A DNA stretch of 64,000 nucleotides, from positions 1,116,001 through 1,180,000 of the forward strand of contig OY764903.1 in the NCBI GenBank assembly GCA_963668605.1, given 5' to 3'. Origin of the DNA: G963668605 sp963668605 (GTDB lineage Bacteria; Acidobacteriota; Terriglobia; Bryobacterales; Bryobacteraceae). Made by a program: the position numbers and the translations under genes. Within the stretch, counting starts at the first letter, position 1; each line of letters starts with the position of its first letter. Positions 53,685-62,507 of this stretch are shown here, in pieces. Under the pieces are notes generated by a model. The model had not been told where the DNA came from. It did no database searches and worked only from the letters and a program-made list of their open reading frames with translations.

Positions 53685-56600
53685 TCAAAGCTTCATCAGA
53701 TTCAGAAGCCGGCCAATCTCCGGCCGCTCCAGATAACCGCCAACGAACTCGGCGGGCCACTGTTTGCGCAACTGCTCCAACGCTGCGCGGGCCGCAGCTT
53801 TGTGAGTCTCCGATTCGCCCGGCTGTTCCGCGGCTCGCGCGGCAGCCCAGTGTGCCCGCCAAGTCGACTCCCATACGCGTCGCGGCTCGAAGAATCCAAT
53901 CGCCTCCCGTGCCAGTCCGAGTGCGGAGATCATGGCCGCCCGACCCGGTTTGGGTGCCAACATCAGCGCCTCGGCCACACTCAGGCGCGCGGCAGCGGCC
54001 TCCATCGGCAGCCCCGCCTGCACGTAACCGTCAATCACTCCAGCGGCGGGTGCCGCGTTTGCCGTCGATGCATCAGAGCGGATCCGCACCAGTTCTACGA
54101 TCAATCGCGGACCCAAATCCATGCCACCGTTCAGCGTGCCGGTAAGCGCCTGCCGCGCCAGCGCGGCGGCCTCGCTCAGCCGTCCGTCGAAGTAGGCGAA
54201 GTCCGTCTGCATGAGCAGCAGCTCCCGCTGCCCGACGCGGTTCTTGCTGTCTTTCAACTGCGTCTGCAAGAGTGTCAGCGCGCGCAAAGCATCCTGCCGC
54301 CGGCCGAGCTTCCAGAACAACTCCACGCAGCGCAGCCGTGCCGCGGGATCCTGGCCCATCAGCACAGCGCTGCGCTCAAACTCGGCCAGCGCCTCCGGCC
54401 ACGCGGCCTGATCGCGCAGGTTATCCGCCAGGCGGTAGCGGACTTGGCCTTCGCTCCGGCGGTCCTGGAGTTGGACGGCGTCGGGCAAAATCTCCCGCAG
54501 CACGCGGATGCCCGCGTCGAAGTCGGCGCGCTGCCCGTGTATGCGGCCGAGCAGGGTCATCGCCTGCACGTACTCGCGGCGGTAGCCAGCCTGCCGGTAG
54601 AACGGCAACACCGCCTCCACGCATTGCCGAGCTTCGTCCGGACGCCGCTTCTGCTCGTACAGGGAGCCGAGCGACAATAGAGCTCGCGACTCCTCTCGCC
54701 GCATTCGAGCGCGCACGGCAAGGTCGCGCGCTTTCTGGAACGCTTGTTCCGCCTCAGCCAGGTAGCCGTCGATGAAGTAAGAGTTGCCCAGATCGATCAG
54801 GCCGCTGGTGGCCAAGCCATCCATCTTCTCGGCCACAGCTCTGTCGATCGCTTGCCGTGCCAGTGTGCGGGAGCGGGCCGTATCGCCCATGTTGCGCGCG
54901 GCCACACCCTGCACCAACTGCAGGCGGATCTGCTGATACGTGCTGCCCGCCGCGCGGCCGACCACGAGAGCGCGTTCCATCAACTGGTCTGCCTCCGCCG
55001 AGCGGCTGGAGCGGTTCAGCAGCGAAGCCTCTTGCAAGAGGCACTCCGTCACGCCTTCGTAGTTGCTCTCGGCGGCATACAGCGTCTCCGCCTCGTGGAA
55101 TGCCGTCACCGCCGCGTCCACATTACGCCGGCGCCCGAGAATGTAGCCCAGCCGGAGCCTGGCAGCCGCATAGGATGCATCCAGTTTCAACGCGCGCACA
55201 TAGGCCGCCGCCGCGCCTTCTGTGTCTTCGCGCTGCTGTGCCAGCCAGCCGGACTCCAACGCTGCCGCGCGCTTCTCAGGCGGCCTGGCACTCCGCTCCA
55301 GTTCGCGAAACACAGGCAAGGCGCGCTCGTAGTCCCGCGAAACCAGGAGTTGTACGGCCCGCAGCTTGAGTCGATCCCGGCTGGTCAGTCGGGACTCCTG
55401 CGCAATAGTCACCGCGCGCAGCATGGATTCCTTGGCCAGTTCCGAGTAGTTGAGTTCCTGGTAGGCCCGCGCCAGGTTGGCGTGCGCCAGCGCGAAGCCG
55501 GGGTCGGCGGCCACGGCCTGCTCCAGCGCCCTGCGCGCCGCCCCGTAAGTCATGGAGTGCAGCGCCGCGACACCTTTCTGGTACCAGTCCAGCGCTACGG
55601 GCCGGGGCTCGTATGGACGCCGGGACCACAACCAGTACCCGCCCCCCGCTACGGCGGGTACCCCCACGGCTGCGCTGCGCACAGCCCATTCGCGCCGCGA
55701 CCAGTAGCGCCAGCGGCTTCCGCCGAGGAATGCCGCTATGTCGCCTGCGGAGGCAAACCTGCGTTCGGGCGCTGTTTGCAGGCAGCGCCGGATGGCGGCG
55801 TCCCAGCGGGTGTCCAAATCCGGAACCAGGGAACGGGCGTGGCTGCCCTCGCCAGTGGCCCGTTGCATAGCACCGTGGAGTACATGCCGCTCGTCAAATG
55901 GCAACTGGCCCGTGGCCATCTCGAACAGCACGATTCCGAAGGAGTAGATGTCGGAGGCCGTCGTCACTGCCCCGCCGCTCATCTGCTCGGGCGACATGTA
56001 GGCCATGGTGCCCTCCATGTGCCCGTCGTCATATCGCGCGCGCGTCGCGCCGGACGCATCCGGCGTGGGCGTGATGCGTGAGAGTCCGAAGTCCGTAATC
56101 ACCGCCCGCTCCGCCCGTTCGCCTGGCACCAGGATTACGTTGCCGCTCTTGAAGTCCGCATGTACGATGCCAGCGCTGTGAGCCGCCTGCAGCCCTTGCG
56201 CCATCTGCACGGCGATGGGGAAGGCTTCTTCGCGGGACAGCCGGCCGGTTCGCCGGATGCGCCGCGCCAGCGTCTCGCCGTGAAGCAACTCCATGATGAA
56301 AAATGGTAGATTCGCGCGTCCGGAGACGTCGCTCTCCAGCAGCCCGGTCTCGAGCACGCGGCAGACGTTGTTGTGCGTGACTTTGCGGGCGAGTTGAATC
56401 TCTTTCTGGAAACGACCGACCGCAGCCAGGTCCCACGTCAGGTGGGCACGCAGCGTCTTGAGCGCCACTGTTTCGTTCAGCAACCGGTCCTGAGCTTCGT
56501 ACACCTCACCCATGCCGCCGCGCCCGATGGCGCGCTGGACCACGTAGCGCCCCACCACCACCTGTCCCGGCGGCAGCAGGAAGGCGGCCGGAGCCGCCTG

Positions 56601-56765
56601 CGGGGCGGTCTCCGAGGATCCGCTTTCGTGACGCTCGCCGGTTTGAGTCGTGAGGGAGGACGCGGATTCCACAGCTGTTGCGCGCGGCTGTTCCTGTGTG
56701 GGACAACGCGCCCGTCTCGAGATGCCGAGGAGCTTCCCGATCCTGTCCAGACCACGCGATGACAT
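53685..56765 (-). CDS. Membrane Ser/Thr protein kinase with TPR sensor region
   Basis: About 1026 residues from ATG 56765 (AGGA upstream; further upstream ATGs exist). The kinase domain (about 73-335) has the G-loop GRGGMG (81-86), VALKTL with Lys103, and H202-A-D-F-K-S-G-N209, in which the usual HRD Arg is Ala while Asp204, Lys206 and Asn209 are kept. DFG is at 225-227, with an SPEQ activation segment (AYMSPEQMSGG). One membrane helix (about 352-370) follows. The remaining 650 residues are tetratricopeptide repeats (A.A...YA.. type; LAQQREDTEGAAAAYVRAL; LYEQKRRPDEARQC). It would read a peptide or protein signal via the TPRs. Regulated target unknown; the downstream 159-aa gene is the local candidate. 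Confidence 0.93.
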   Translation of the reverse strand: MSSRGLDRIGKLLGISRRARCPTQEQPRATAVESASSLTTQTGERHESGSSETAPQAAPAAFLLPPGQVVVGRYVVQRAIGRGGMGEVYEAQDRLLNETVALKTLRAHLTWDLAAVGRFQKEIQLARKVTHNNVCRVLETGLLESDVSGRANLPFFIMELLHGETLARRIRRTGRLSREEAFPIAVQMAQGLQAAHSAGIVHADFKSGNVILVPGERAERAVITDFGLSRITPTPDASGATRARYDDGHMEGTMAYMSPEQMSGGAVTTASDIYSFGIVLFEMATGQLPFDERHVLHGAMQRATGEGSHARSLVPDLDTRWDAAIRRCLQTAPERRFASAGDIAAFLGGSRWRYWSRREWAVRSAAVGVPAVAGGGYWLWSRRPYEPRPVALDWYQKGVAALHSMTYGAARRALEQAVAADPGFALAHANLARAYQELNYSELAKESMLRAVTIAQESRLTSRDRLKLRAVQLLVSRDYERALPVFRELERSARPPEKRAAALESGWLAQQREDTEGAAAAYVRALKLDASYAAARLRLGYILGRRRNVDAAVTAFHEAETLYAAESNYEGVTECLLQEASLLNRSSRSAEADQLMERALVVGRAAGSTYQQIRLQLVQGVAARNMGDTARSRTLARQAIDRAVAEKMDGLATSGLIDLGNSYFIDGYLAEAEQAFQKARDLAVRARMRREESRALLSLGSLYEQKRRPDEARQCVEAVLPFYRQAGYRREYVQAMTLLGRIHGQRADFDAGIRVLREILPDAVQLQDRRSEGQVRYRLADNLRDQAAWPEALAEFERSAVLMGQDPAARLRCVELFWKLGRRQDALRALTLLQTQLKDSKNRVGQRELLLMQTDFAYFDGRLSEAAALARQALTGTLNGGMDLGPRLIVELVRIRSDASTANAAPAAGVIDGYVQAGLPMEAAAARLSVAEALMLAPKPGRAAMISALGLAREAIGFFEPRRVWESTWRAHWAAARAAEQPGESETHKAAARAALEQLRKQWPAEFVGGYLERPEIGRLLNLMKL

Positions 56766-57182
56766 GGCTTGTCCTGCGTAGTAAAGCCGGCTCCGGAGGG
56801 CCAGGAGCAGTGCCGAAACATCACGCATCCAGCGGCCGGCATCGCATCTCCGGTCCCCGGTTCCCCAAACAGTGTACACCAGAAGACCCTGTTATCCGCA
56901 AAAATAGAAATCGCCGTTAAACCGCCCCCTTACCAGGCCGTATTCGCGATGCAAGTTCGCCCGAATGAAGGTTTTGCGGAATACACCAGTGAAAATGGCT
57001 AGGCGCCAATGCCTCAAAGGGAGGTAACAATGCCTGTTGACAGATGGGGCGGCAAGAGTACTATAAAAAAGGTTCGATCCAACAGGTCGAACGGGAACAG
57101 ATCAGCGATCCCGTACGAATTGAAGCCCCAGTGCGTCAAAGCATGAGACAAGATCAGCACTTGAAAGGTACTGAATAGCGAG
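56766..57182. other. Low-GC intergenic region
   Basis: Holds the promoter side of the kinase gene and about 180 bases that are poorer in GC than the surroundings. No supported gene. A minus-strand frame (57014-57358) does not look like a protein. Confidence 0.4.
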
Positions 57183-57533
57183 ATGAAGTTCGAAAAGCTT
57201 GAGGTCCATCGTTCACAGCCCCCAAAGGTGGGTACTGAGGGTGTCACTGTGCGGAGCGGCGTCTTCTCGCAAAATCGCCTCGGAGTTGGCGAAAGGTTCA
57301 TTCTCGAGTACCTGCCCGAAGGAATATTTACAGATAATGAAGTGTTGCACATGCACACTGGTCATCTCTGCGGCGTCCCACGAGAGTGGCTTCCGCTCGA
57401 GATCGAGCCGGGTGCACGCACGCTAGACGGTTTGCTCATAGCGATGAACAATGCATTTCGAGGGTTCGACAGTCTTCACCCCGTAACCGAGCACTCGGGC
57501 GTGGTAGCGATCCGATTCAGGCGTCTCTCCTGA
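57183..57533 (+). CDS. Small hypothetical protein, unknown function
   Basis: 116 residues. The text is compact and protein-like: FEKLEVHRSQPPKVGTEGVTVRSGVF, RFILEYLPEGIFTDNEVLHMHTGHLCGVPREWLPLEIEPGA, ending SGVVAIRFRRLS. Third-position GC is lower than in neighbouring genes, so it may be recently acquired or not a gene. The ribosome site (AGCGAG) is weak. I recognise no family. Confidence 0.4.
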   Translation: MKFEKLEVHRSQPPKVGTEGVTVRSGVFSQNRLGVGERFILEYLPEGIFTDNEVLHMHTGHLCGVPREWLPLEIEPGARTLDGLLIAMNNAFRGFDSLHPVTEHSGVVAIRFRRLS

Positions 57534-57920
57534 TCACAGTGGCGACGGTCACGGAGAATGCGCTACTCTCAGTTATCAGGCTGGATCCTGAGTTCCGAGA
57601 ACCGTAGTTTTGCAGCCGCCTATGGGTCGACACTAGCGAGTGGATGCATGTGCGGCGTAGGCGCGCCGAGTCGCCCCGGCGATGGGATTTTCAACTCCCA
57701 ATATCGGTTGGATTGCCATGAGATTCATCCGGACGGCGTTGCGCTTCCGGCGCTTCTGCTGGAAAACGGGAAGCACGAGGGAAGCCAGGCGGCCGGGGTA
57801 GCGGTTCGATGAGGAGTCGTCCGGTGTTCGGGACAGTATCATGGCCGTGATCCAGTACGATAGCCACTAATTTTTGGCATCGACTCGACGATTGTAATGC
57901 CCAACAATAAAGGAGCGTAC
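57534..57920. other. Intergenic region before gdhA
   Basis: 387 bases with no supported gene. It should hold the gdhA promoter, but no clear -35/-10, sigma-54 or hairpin element stands out. The ribosome site AAGGAG at 57910-57915 sets the GTG start at 57921. Confidence 0.45.
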
Positions 57921-59270
57921 GTGAGCACAGCAGCATATATAGATCAAGTCTTCGAGACCATCAAGAAGCGGAACGCCGGCGAACCGGAGTTTCTGCAGGC
58001 CGTCACTGAGGTTTTCCGAACGATAACGCCGGTGTTGGACCGGCATCCCGAGTACAGCGAATCGCGCATACTGGAGCGTCTGGTCGAACCGGAACGCGTC
58101 GTCATATTCCGCGTACCTTGGCAGGATGACCAGGGGCGATTTCAGGTCAACCGTGGATTCCGCATTCAGTTTTCGAGTGCGATCGGTCCGTACAAGGGCG
58201 GGATACGCCTCCACCCGACTGTTTACCTCGGTATCCTGAAGTTCCTGGCCTTCGAGCAGACTTTCAAAAACTCACTGACAACGCTCCCCATGGGAGGCGC
58301 CAAGGGAGGATCTGACTTCGATCCCAAGGGCAAGTCGGACGCCGAGGTTATGCGCTTTTGCCAGAGCTTCATGACGGAGCTTTTCCGGCACATCGGCTCG
58401 GACTCGGATGTCCCGGCGGGCGACATCGGCGTGGGCGGACGCGAAATTGGATACATGTTCGGCCAGTACAAGCGCATCCGGAACGAATTTACGGGCGTGC
58501 TGACAGGCAAAGGCCTCGCCTGGGGTGGGTCGCTGATCCGGCCCGAAGCCACCGGTTACGGCTGCGTCTACTTCTGCGAGCAGATGCTCAAAACGCGTGG
58601 CGAGGATTTCAAGGGCAAGACCTGCCTGGTTTCCGGGTCGGGCAACGTGGCGCAGTACACAGTCGAAAAGCTGAACGAGCTTGGCGCGAAATGCGTCACC
58701 CTCTCCGACTCCGATGGCACGATTTACGATAAGGCTGGAATCGACTCCGAGAAGCTGGCCTGGGTCATGGATCTTAAGAACAGCCGGCGTGGGCGTATTA
58801 AAGAGTACGTTGCACAGTTCCCCGGGTCCGAGTACCTCCAGAACAAGAAGCCCTGGGACATACCGGCGCAGTGCGCCTTTCCGAGCGCCACTCAGAATGA
58901 ACTCAACGGAGAGGATGCCAAGCTGCTCCTCAAGAACGGCTGCTATCTCGTGGGCGAAGGCGCCAACATGCCGACGACGCCCGACGGCCAGGAGCACTTC
59001 CGGGCGGCAAAGATCCTTTACGGCCCCGGCAAGGCGGCAAACGCCGGCGGAGTGGCAACATCCGGCCTCGAGATGGCTCAGAACTCGATGCGCCTTTCCT
59101 GGAGCAGGGAAGAAGTCGATGGCCGGCTCAAGGGTATCATGACTTCGATCCACCAAGTAGCTTGGGAAACATCCAAGGAATACGGATCCCCCGGCGACTA
59201 TATGACAGGTGCAAACATCGCTGGCTTCGTCAAGGTGGCCGATGCGATGCTGGCACAAGGTCTCGTTTAG
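57921..59270 (+). CDS. gdhA: NADP-type glutamate dehydrogenase
   Basis: 449 residues from GTG 57921, with AAGGAG 5 bases upstream; an ATG at 57897 is possible but lacks a ribosome site. The protein is collinear with E. coli GdhA: LLERLVEPER-type start, VNRGFRIQFSSAIGPYKGG, LPMGGAKGGSDFDPKGKS with catalytic Lys128, PAGDIGVGGREIGYM, FTGVLTGKGLAWGGSLIRPEATGYG, VSGSGNVAQYT (dinucleotide fold), ATQNELNGEDAK, EGANMPTT, and the hexameric end GANIAGFVKVADAMLAQGLV. It makes glutamate from 2-oxoglutarate and ammonia with NADPH. It is followed after 176 bases by two PEP/pyruvate-binding-domain genes, suggesting a link between nitrogen and pyruvate status. Confidence 0.97.
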   Translation: MSTAAYIDQVFETIKKRNAGEPEFLQAVTEVFRTITPVLDRHPEYSESRILERLVEPERVVIFRVPWQDDQGRFQVNRGFRIQFSSAIGPYKGGIRLHPTVYLGILKFLAFEQTFKNSLTTLPMGGAKGGSDFDPKGKSDAEVMRFCQSFMTELFRHIGSDSDVPAGDIGVGGREIGYMFGQYKRIRNEFTGVLTGKGLAWGGSLIRPEATGYGCVYFCEQMLKTRGEDFKGKTCLVSGSGNVAQYTVEKLNELGAKCVTLSDSDGTIYDKAGIDSEKLAWVMDLKNSRRGRIKEYVAQFPGSEYLQNKKPWDIPAQCAFPSATQNELNGEDAKLLLKNGCYLVGEGANMPTTPDGQEHFRAAKILYGPGKAANAGGVATSGLEMAQNSMRLSWSREEVDGRLKGIMTSIHQVAWETSKEYGSPGDYMTGANIAGFVKVADAMLAQGLV

Positions 59271-59332
59271 GAGGCTGGCCGGCAGGACCGGAAACACTGC
59301 CGGACCGCCCGGTTGAAGAGGTGTAAGCAATG

Positions 59333-59357
59333 TAGGGCAGGCCTCCAGCCTGCCCTA
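59333..59357. repeat. 10-bp inverted repeat, REP-like
   Basis: TAGGGCAGGC (59333-59342) pairs with GCCTGCCCTA (59348-59357) around CTCCA. It lies between gdhA and the next gene, without a T-tract. The sequence type is common as a dispersed repeat in such genomes (recollection, not tested). Confidence 0.65.
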
Positions 59358-59446
59358 GGCCGCAGACTCATGTACCGTTCCGATCAAGACGCGCAAGCTG
59401 AAGCCTGCGCAGCCCCGTTCCGCAACGCCCTATCCACGAGGTCTCG

Positions 59447-62416
59447 ATGAAGCCACCCGACCTTCGCGACCAGCTCCGCTACGCCTACGATCCACAGTTT
59501 CGTGGCCTCCACCACCTGATGGCCCGGCGTGTGCGCACGATCCTGATGGTCTCGAATTCCTACGAGTCGTTCAGTCTCTCTCGCGATTATTCGTTGACGC
59601 AAGACATTTACGGCGCATCCCAGCTACTGCACCTCCAGAACGTCCCGCAGATTGTCACCGCCCTTTCCGGCAAGGAAGGGCTGAGCATTCTGGCCAAGGA
59701 ACACTTCGATCTCGTCCTTGTCTCCGGCAATCTGCCTGATATGGACACGCCCGACTTCGGCCGGAAAGTGAAGGCTGTGCAACCAGGCCTGCCGATCATC
59801 ATGGTCGTCTTTGACGGGTCCTGGTTCGACCAGACCTATCGTGGCGCTGAGCCCGAAGGCATCGACCGGATCTTCGCATGGCGCGGCAGCGCCGATGTTC
59901 TGCTCTCGATCATGAAACTTGTCGAGGACAGCCAGAATATTGACCGCGACCTTGACATTGCTTCCATTGGGACGATTCTCGTCATCGAGGATGCGGTAGA
60001 GCACTACTCGCTGATTCTGCCGCACCTCTACTCGATGCTCATGCAGCGCACCTTCATGCTCGTGCCTGAGGGGATTAACGAGAGCGATCGCCAGGTGCGG
60101 ACGCGTGTTCGCCCCAAGGTGCTCCTGGCGCGCACTTTCGGGGAAGCCAGCGAGCTTTTTGAAAAGTACGAGACCTCGCTGGTGGGCATCATCTCCGATC
60201 TGCACACGTTCCACGACGATCTCGTCGAGCCCGAGGCGGGCGTGCGATTCCTGCATACAGTGGCGGCCCGCGCACCGGGCATCCCCATCCTTGTTCAGTC
60301 GTCGGAGCCGAACGTGGCCGCCGTGGCGGAATCAGTGGGAGCGCGTTGTCTGAACAAGCGTGGGTCGAACCTGCGGGCAGGCATCGAGCAGTTCGTTCTC
60401 GAGGACATTGGTTTCGGCGATTTCGAATTTTGCATGCCGGACGGGACAAAGGTCAAGTGTGTTGCCAACCTGTGGGAACTGGAACAGGGACTTTGCGACG
60501 TGCCCGATGAATCGCTGGTGTTTCACGTTAAGCGCAACGATCTTTCCCACTGGTTCCGGGCGCGGGGCGAAACCACGCTGGCCGAGGTCCTCAGGCCGAT
60601 TACTCTCGCGGACTTTCCCACAGTAACGGCGCTCAAGGAGTACTTGATAAATGCGATTTCCATTGCGCGCAGGGAAAAATATCGCGGAGCCATCGCCGAC
60701 TTCCGTCCGCCGGAGTTCGATCCCGATTACCCCTTTCTCGTGCTTGGACGCGGCTCACTGGGCGGCAAGGGCCGCGGCTTGGCATTTGTGTTCCGGCAAC
60801 TCAGCCAGTGGTTTAAGGACGAGCGCATCCAGGGAGTCAAAACGCGCCTGCCCCGCACGCTCGTCATCGGTGCAGATGAATCCGACGCCTTCCTCACGGA
60901 CAACAGAATCGAGCCAATGTCATTCGGAGGACTTGCCGATGACGCCCTCCTTCGGCGCTTTGCCGGCTGTAAGCTAAGCCACCGGATCCGCGAGTGCCTG
61001 GAGTTCTATGTTCAGCGCGTGAATGTTCCTTTGGCCGTCCGCTCGTCGGGGCTGCTCGAGGACTCCCATCGCCAGCCGTTGGCCGGGCTCTACGCGACTT
61101 ACATGCTGCCCAACAACCATCCGGATCTCGCGGTGAGGCTGAACCACCTCGAGACCGCTGTGAAGCTGGTCTATGCCTCGGCGTACGTCGAGCGGCCGCG
61201 GCGTTACTTTGAGGCAATCGGGCAGGATTTGGCCGAGGCCAGGATGGCGGTGATCGTCCAGGAAATCGCAGGCCGCCGGTACGGCAGGTACTTCTACCCG
61301 GCTCTCTCAGGCGTGGCCCAGTCTCACAATTACTACCCGGTCTTCCAGATGAAGCCGGAGGATGGCGTGGCGACGATCGCCCTGGGCTTGGGCAAACAGG
61401 TGGTCGAGGGTGGCGATGCGGTGCGTTTCTGTCCGCGCTACCCGCAGGTCCTGCCTCAGTTCCGGTCGCCTGCCGAAGTAATGAGGGTCGCACAGCGAGA
61501 GTATTTCGCCCTGGACCTCGAGCGTCGTGATGCCGACTTGCTGCGCGGCACGGATGCCACGCTTGCCCGGCTGCAACTCTCTCAGGCCGAAGCGGACGGG
61601 TCGCTGGCGCTTGCCGGCAGCGTTGTGGATGCGGACGAGGACAGGATATATGACGGCGTGGGACGGCGAGGCAGTCGCTGTGTCACGTTCGCGCGTATCC
61701 TCAAGCACAACCTCTTCCCGCTTTGCGCCATCCTCAACGAACTGTTCGAAGCGTGCCGTAGGGACTTGGGTTTCGCAGTCGAGATCGAGTTTGCCGTGGA
61801 CCTTGATCGTGATCCGTCCCTGGAGCCGGAGTTTTACTTCCTGCAAATGAGACCGTTGGTGGCCTCGCGCGAGCGCTGCGACATCGCCTCTGAGTCTATT
61901 CCACCGGAGAAGCTCCTCTGCCGCTCGCAGCGCGTGTTGGGAAATGGGCGCATTGACGGCGTGCGTGATATTCTCTATGTCGATCCCGCCCAATTCGATC
62001 GCGGGCGGAGCGCCGAGGTCGCATCGATCGTAGCGGAGATCAACGAACGGCTGACCCGCGAACGCCGGCCCTATGTGCTCGTGGGGCCCGGACGCTGGGG
62101 CTCGTTTGACCCCTGGATTGGAATTCCCGTAGCATGGCACCAGATTTCCGGGGCGCGCGTGATCGTCGAGGTCCCCGCAAAGGATCTGCCGATGGAGCCG
62201 TCGCAAGGCACTCACTTCTTCCACAACATGACCTCAGCGGGCATCGGCTACTTTTCGCTTGGCGAGTCGAACGAGAAGGAGTTTGTCCGCTGGGAGTTGC
62301 TCAATGCGCTGCCCGGCGATGAGATCGGACTCGGGGTCCGGCACGTCCGCCTGACTCACCCTCTGTCGGTGCGCATGGACGGCCAGACTCAGCAGGGCGT
62401 CATCTCGTTAACTTAA
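59447..62416 (+). CDS. PEP/pyruvate-binding-domain protein with two receiver-like domains
   Basis: 989 residues. Residues about 28-150 form a receiver-like fold with no acceptor Asp (LVLVSGNLPDMD). About 170-330 form a second, with LVIEDAVEH, IISDLHTF (acceptor Asp plausible), ILVQSSEP and the conserved Lys in CLNKRG. The PPDK_N ATP-grasp part (about 425-800) carries FLVLGRGSLGGKGRG, PLAVRSSGLLEDSHRQPLAGLYATY and FYFLQMRPL. The last 150 residues (VLVGPGRWGSFDPW, GTHFFHNMTSAGIGYF) form a family-specific C-terminus. No phospho-His swivelling domain (T-x-G-G-x-x-x-H) or PEP-utilising barrel is seen, so it cannot be a complete PEP synthase. I infer a sensor or regulatory ATP-grasp protein. Confidence 0.85.
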   Translation: MKPPDLRDQLRYAYDPQFRGLHHLMARRVRTILMVSNSYESFSLSRDYSLTQDIYGASQLLHLQNVPQIVTALSGKEGLSILAKEHFDLVLVSGNLPDMDTPDFGRKVKAVQPGLPIIMVVFDGSWFDQTYRGAEPEGIDRIFAWRGSADVLLSIMKLVEDSQNIDRDLDIASIGTILVIEDAVEHYSLILPHLYSMLMQRTFMLVPEGINESDRQVRTRVRPKVLLARTFGEASELFEKYETSLVGIISDLHTFHDDLVEPEAGVRFLHTVAARAPGIPILVQSSEPNVAAVAESVGARCLNKRGSNLRAGIEQFVLEDIGFGDFEFCMPDGTKVKCVANLWELEQGLCDVPDESLVFHVKRNDLSHWFRARGETTLAEVLRPITLADFPTVTALKEYLINAISIARREKYRGAIADFRPPEFDPDYPFLVLGRGSLGGKGRGLAFVFRQLSQWFKDERIQGVKTRLPRTLVIGADESDAFLTDNRIEPMSFGGLADDALLRRFAGCKLSHRIRECLEFYVQRVNVPLAVRSSGLLEDSHRQPLAGLYATYMLPNNHPDLAVRLNHLETAVKLVYASAYVERPRRYFEAIGQDLAEARMAVIVQEIAGRRYGRYFYPALSGVAQSHNYYPVFQMKPEDGVATIALGLGKQVVEGGDAVRFCPRYPQVLPQFRSPAEVMRVAQREYFALDLERRDADLLRGTDATLARLQLSQAEADGSLALAGSVVDADEDRIYDGVGRRGSRCVTFARILKHNLFPLCAILNELFEACRRDLGFAVEIEFAVDLDRDPSLEPEFYFLQMRPLVASRERCDIASESIPPEKLLCRSQRVLGNGRIDGVRDILYVDPAQFDRGRSAEVASIVAEINERLTRERRPYVLVGPGRWGSFDPWIGIPVAWHQISGARVIVEVPAKDLPMEPSQGTHFFHNMTSAGIGYFSLGESNEKEFVRWELLNALPGDEIGLGVRHVRLTHPLSVRMDGQTQQGVISLT

Positions 62417-62507
62417 GATGCCGCAGCGGGGAATGCATACTCTGAGGCCTGCTATGACATGGGGGATTGATAGATGGTTCGTTGGCAGCAAAAAGAGGTG
62501 ATGTTCA

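Noticed and set aside
54744..56081. 445-codon plus-strand frame
   Set aside because: Antisense to the TPR kinase gene; repeats mirror the TPRs of the real gene.
57014..57358. 114-codon minus-strand frame
   Set aside because: Conflicts with the more protein-like plus-strand 116-codon frame and has no ribosome site or family.
57558..57812. 84-codon frame before gdhA
   Set aside because: No ribosome site, low-complexity text, no domain.
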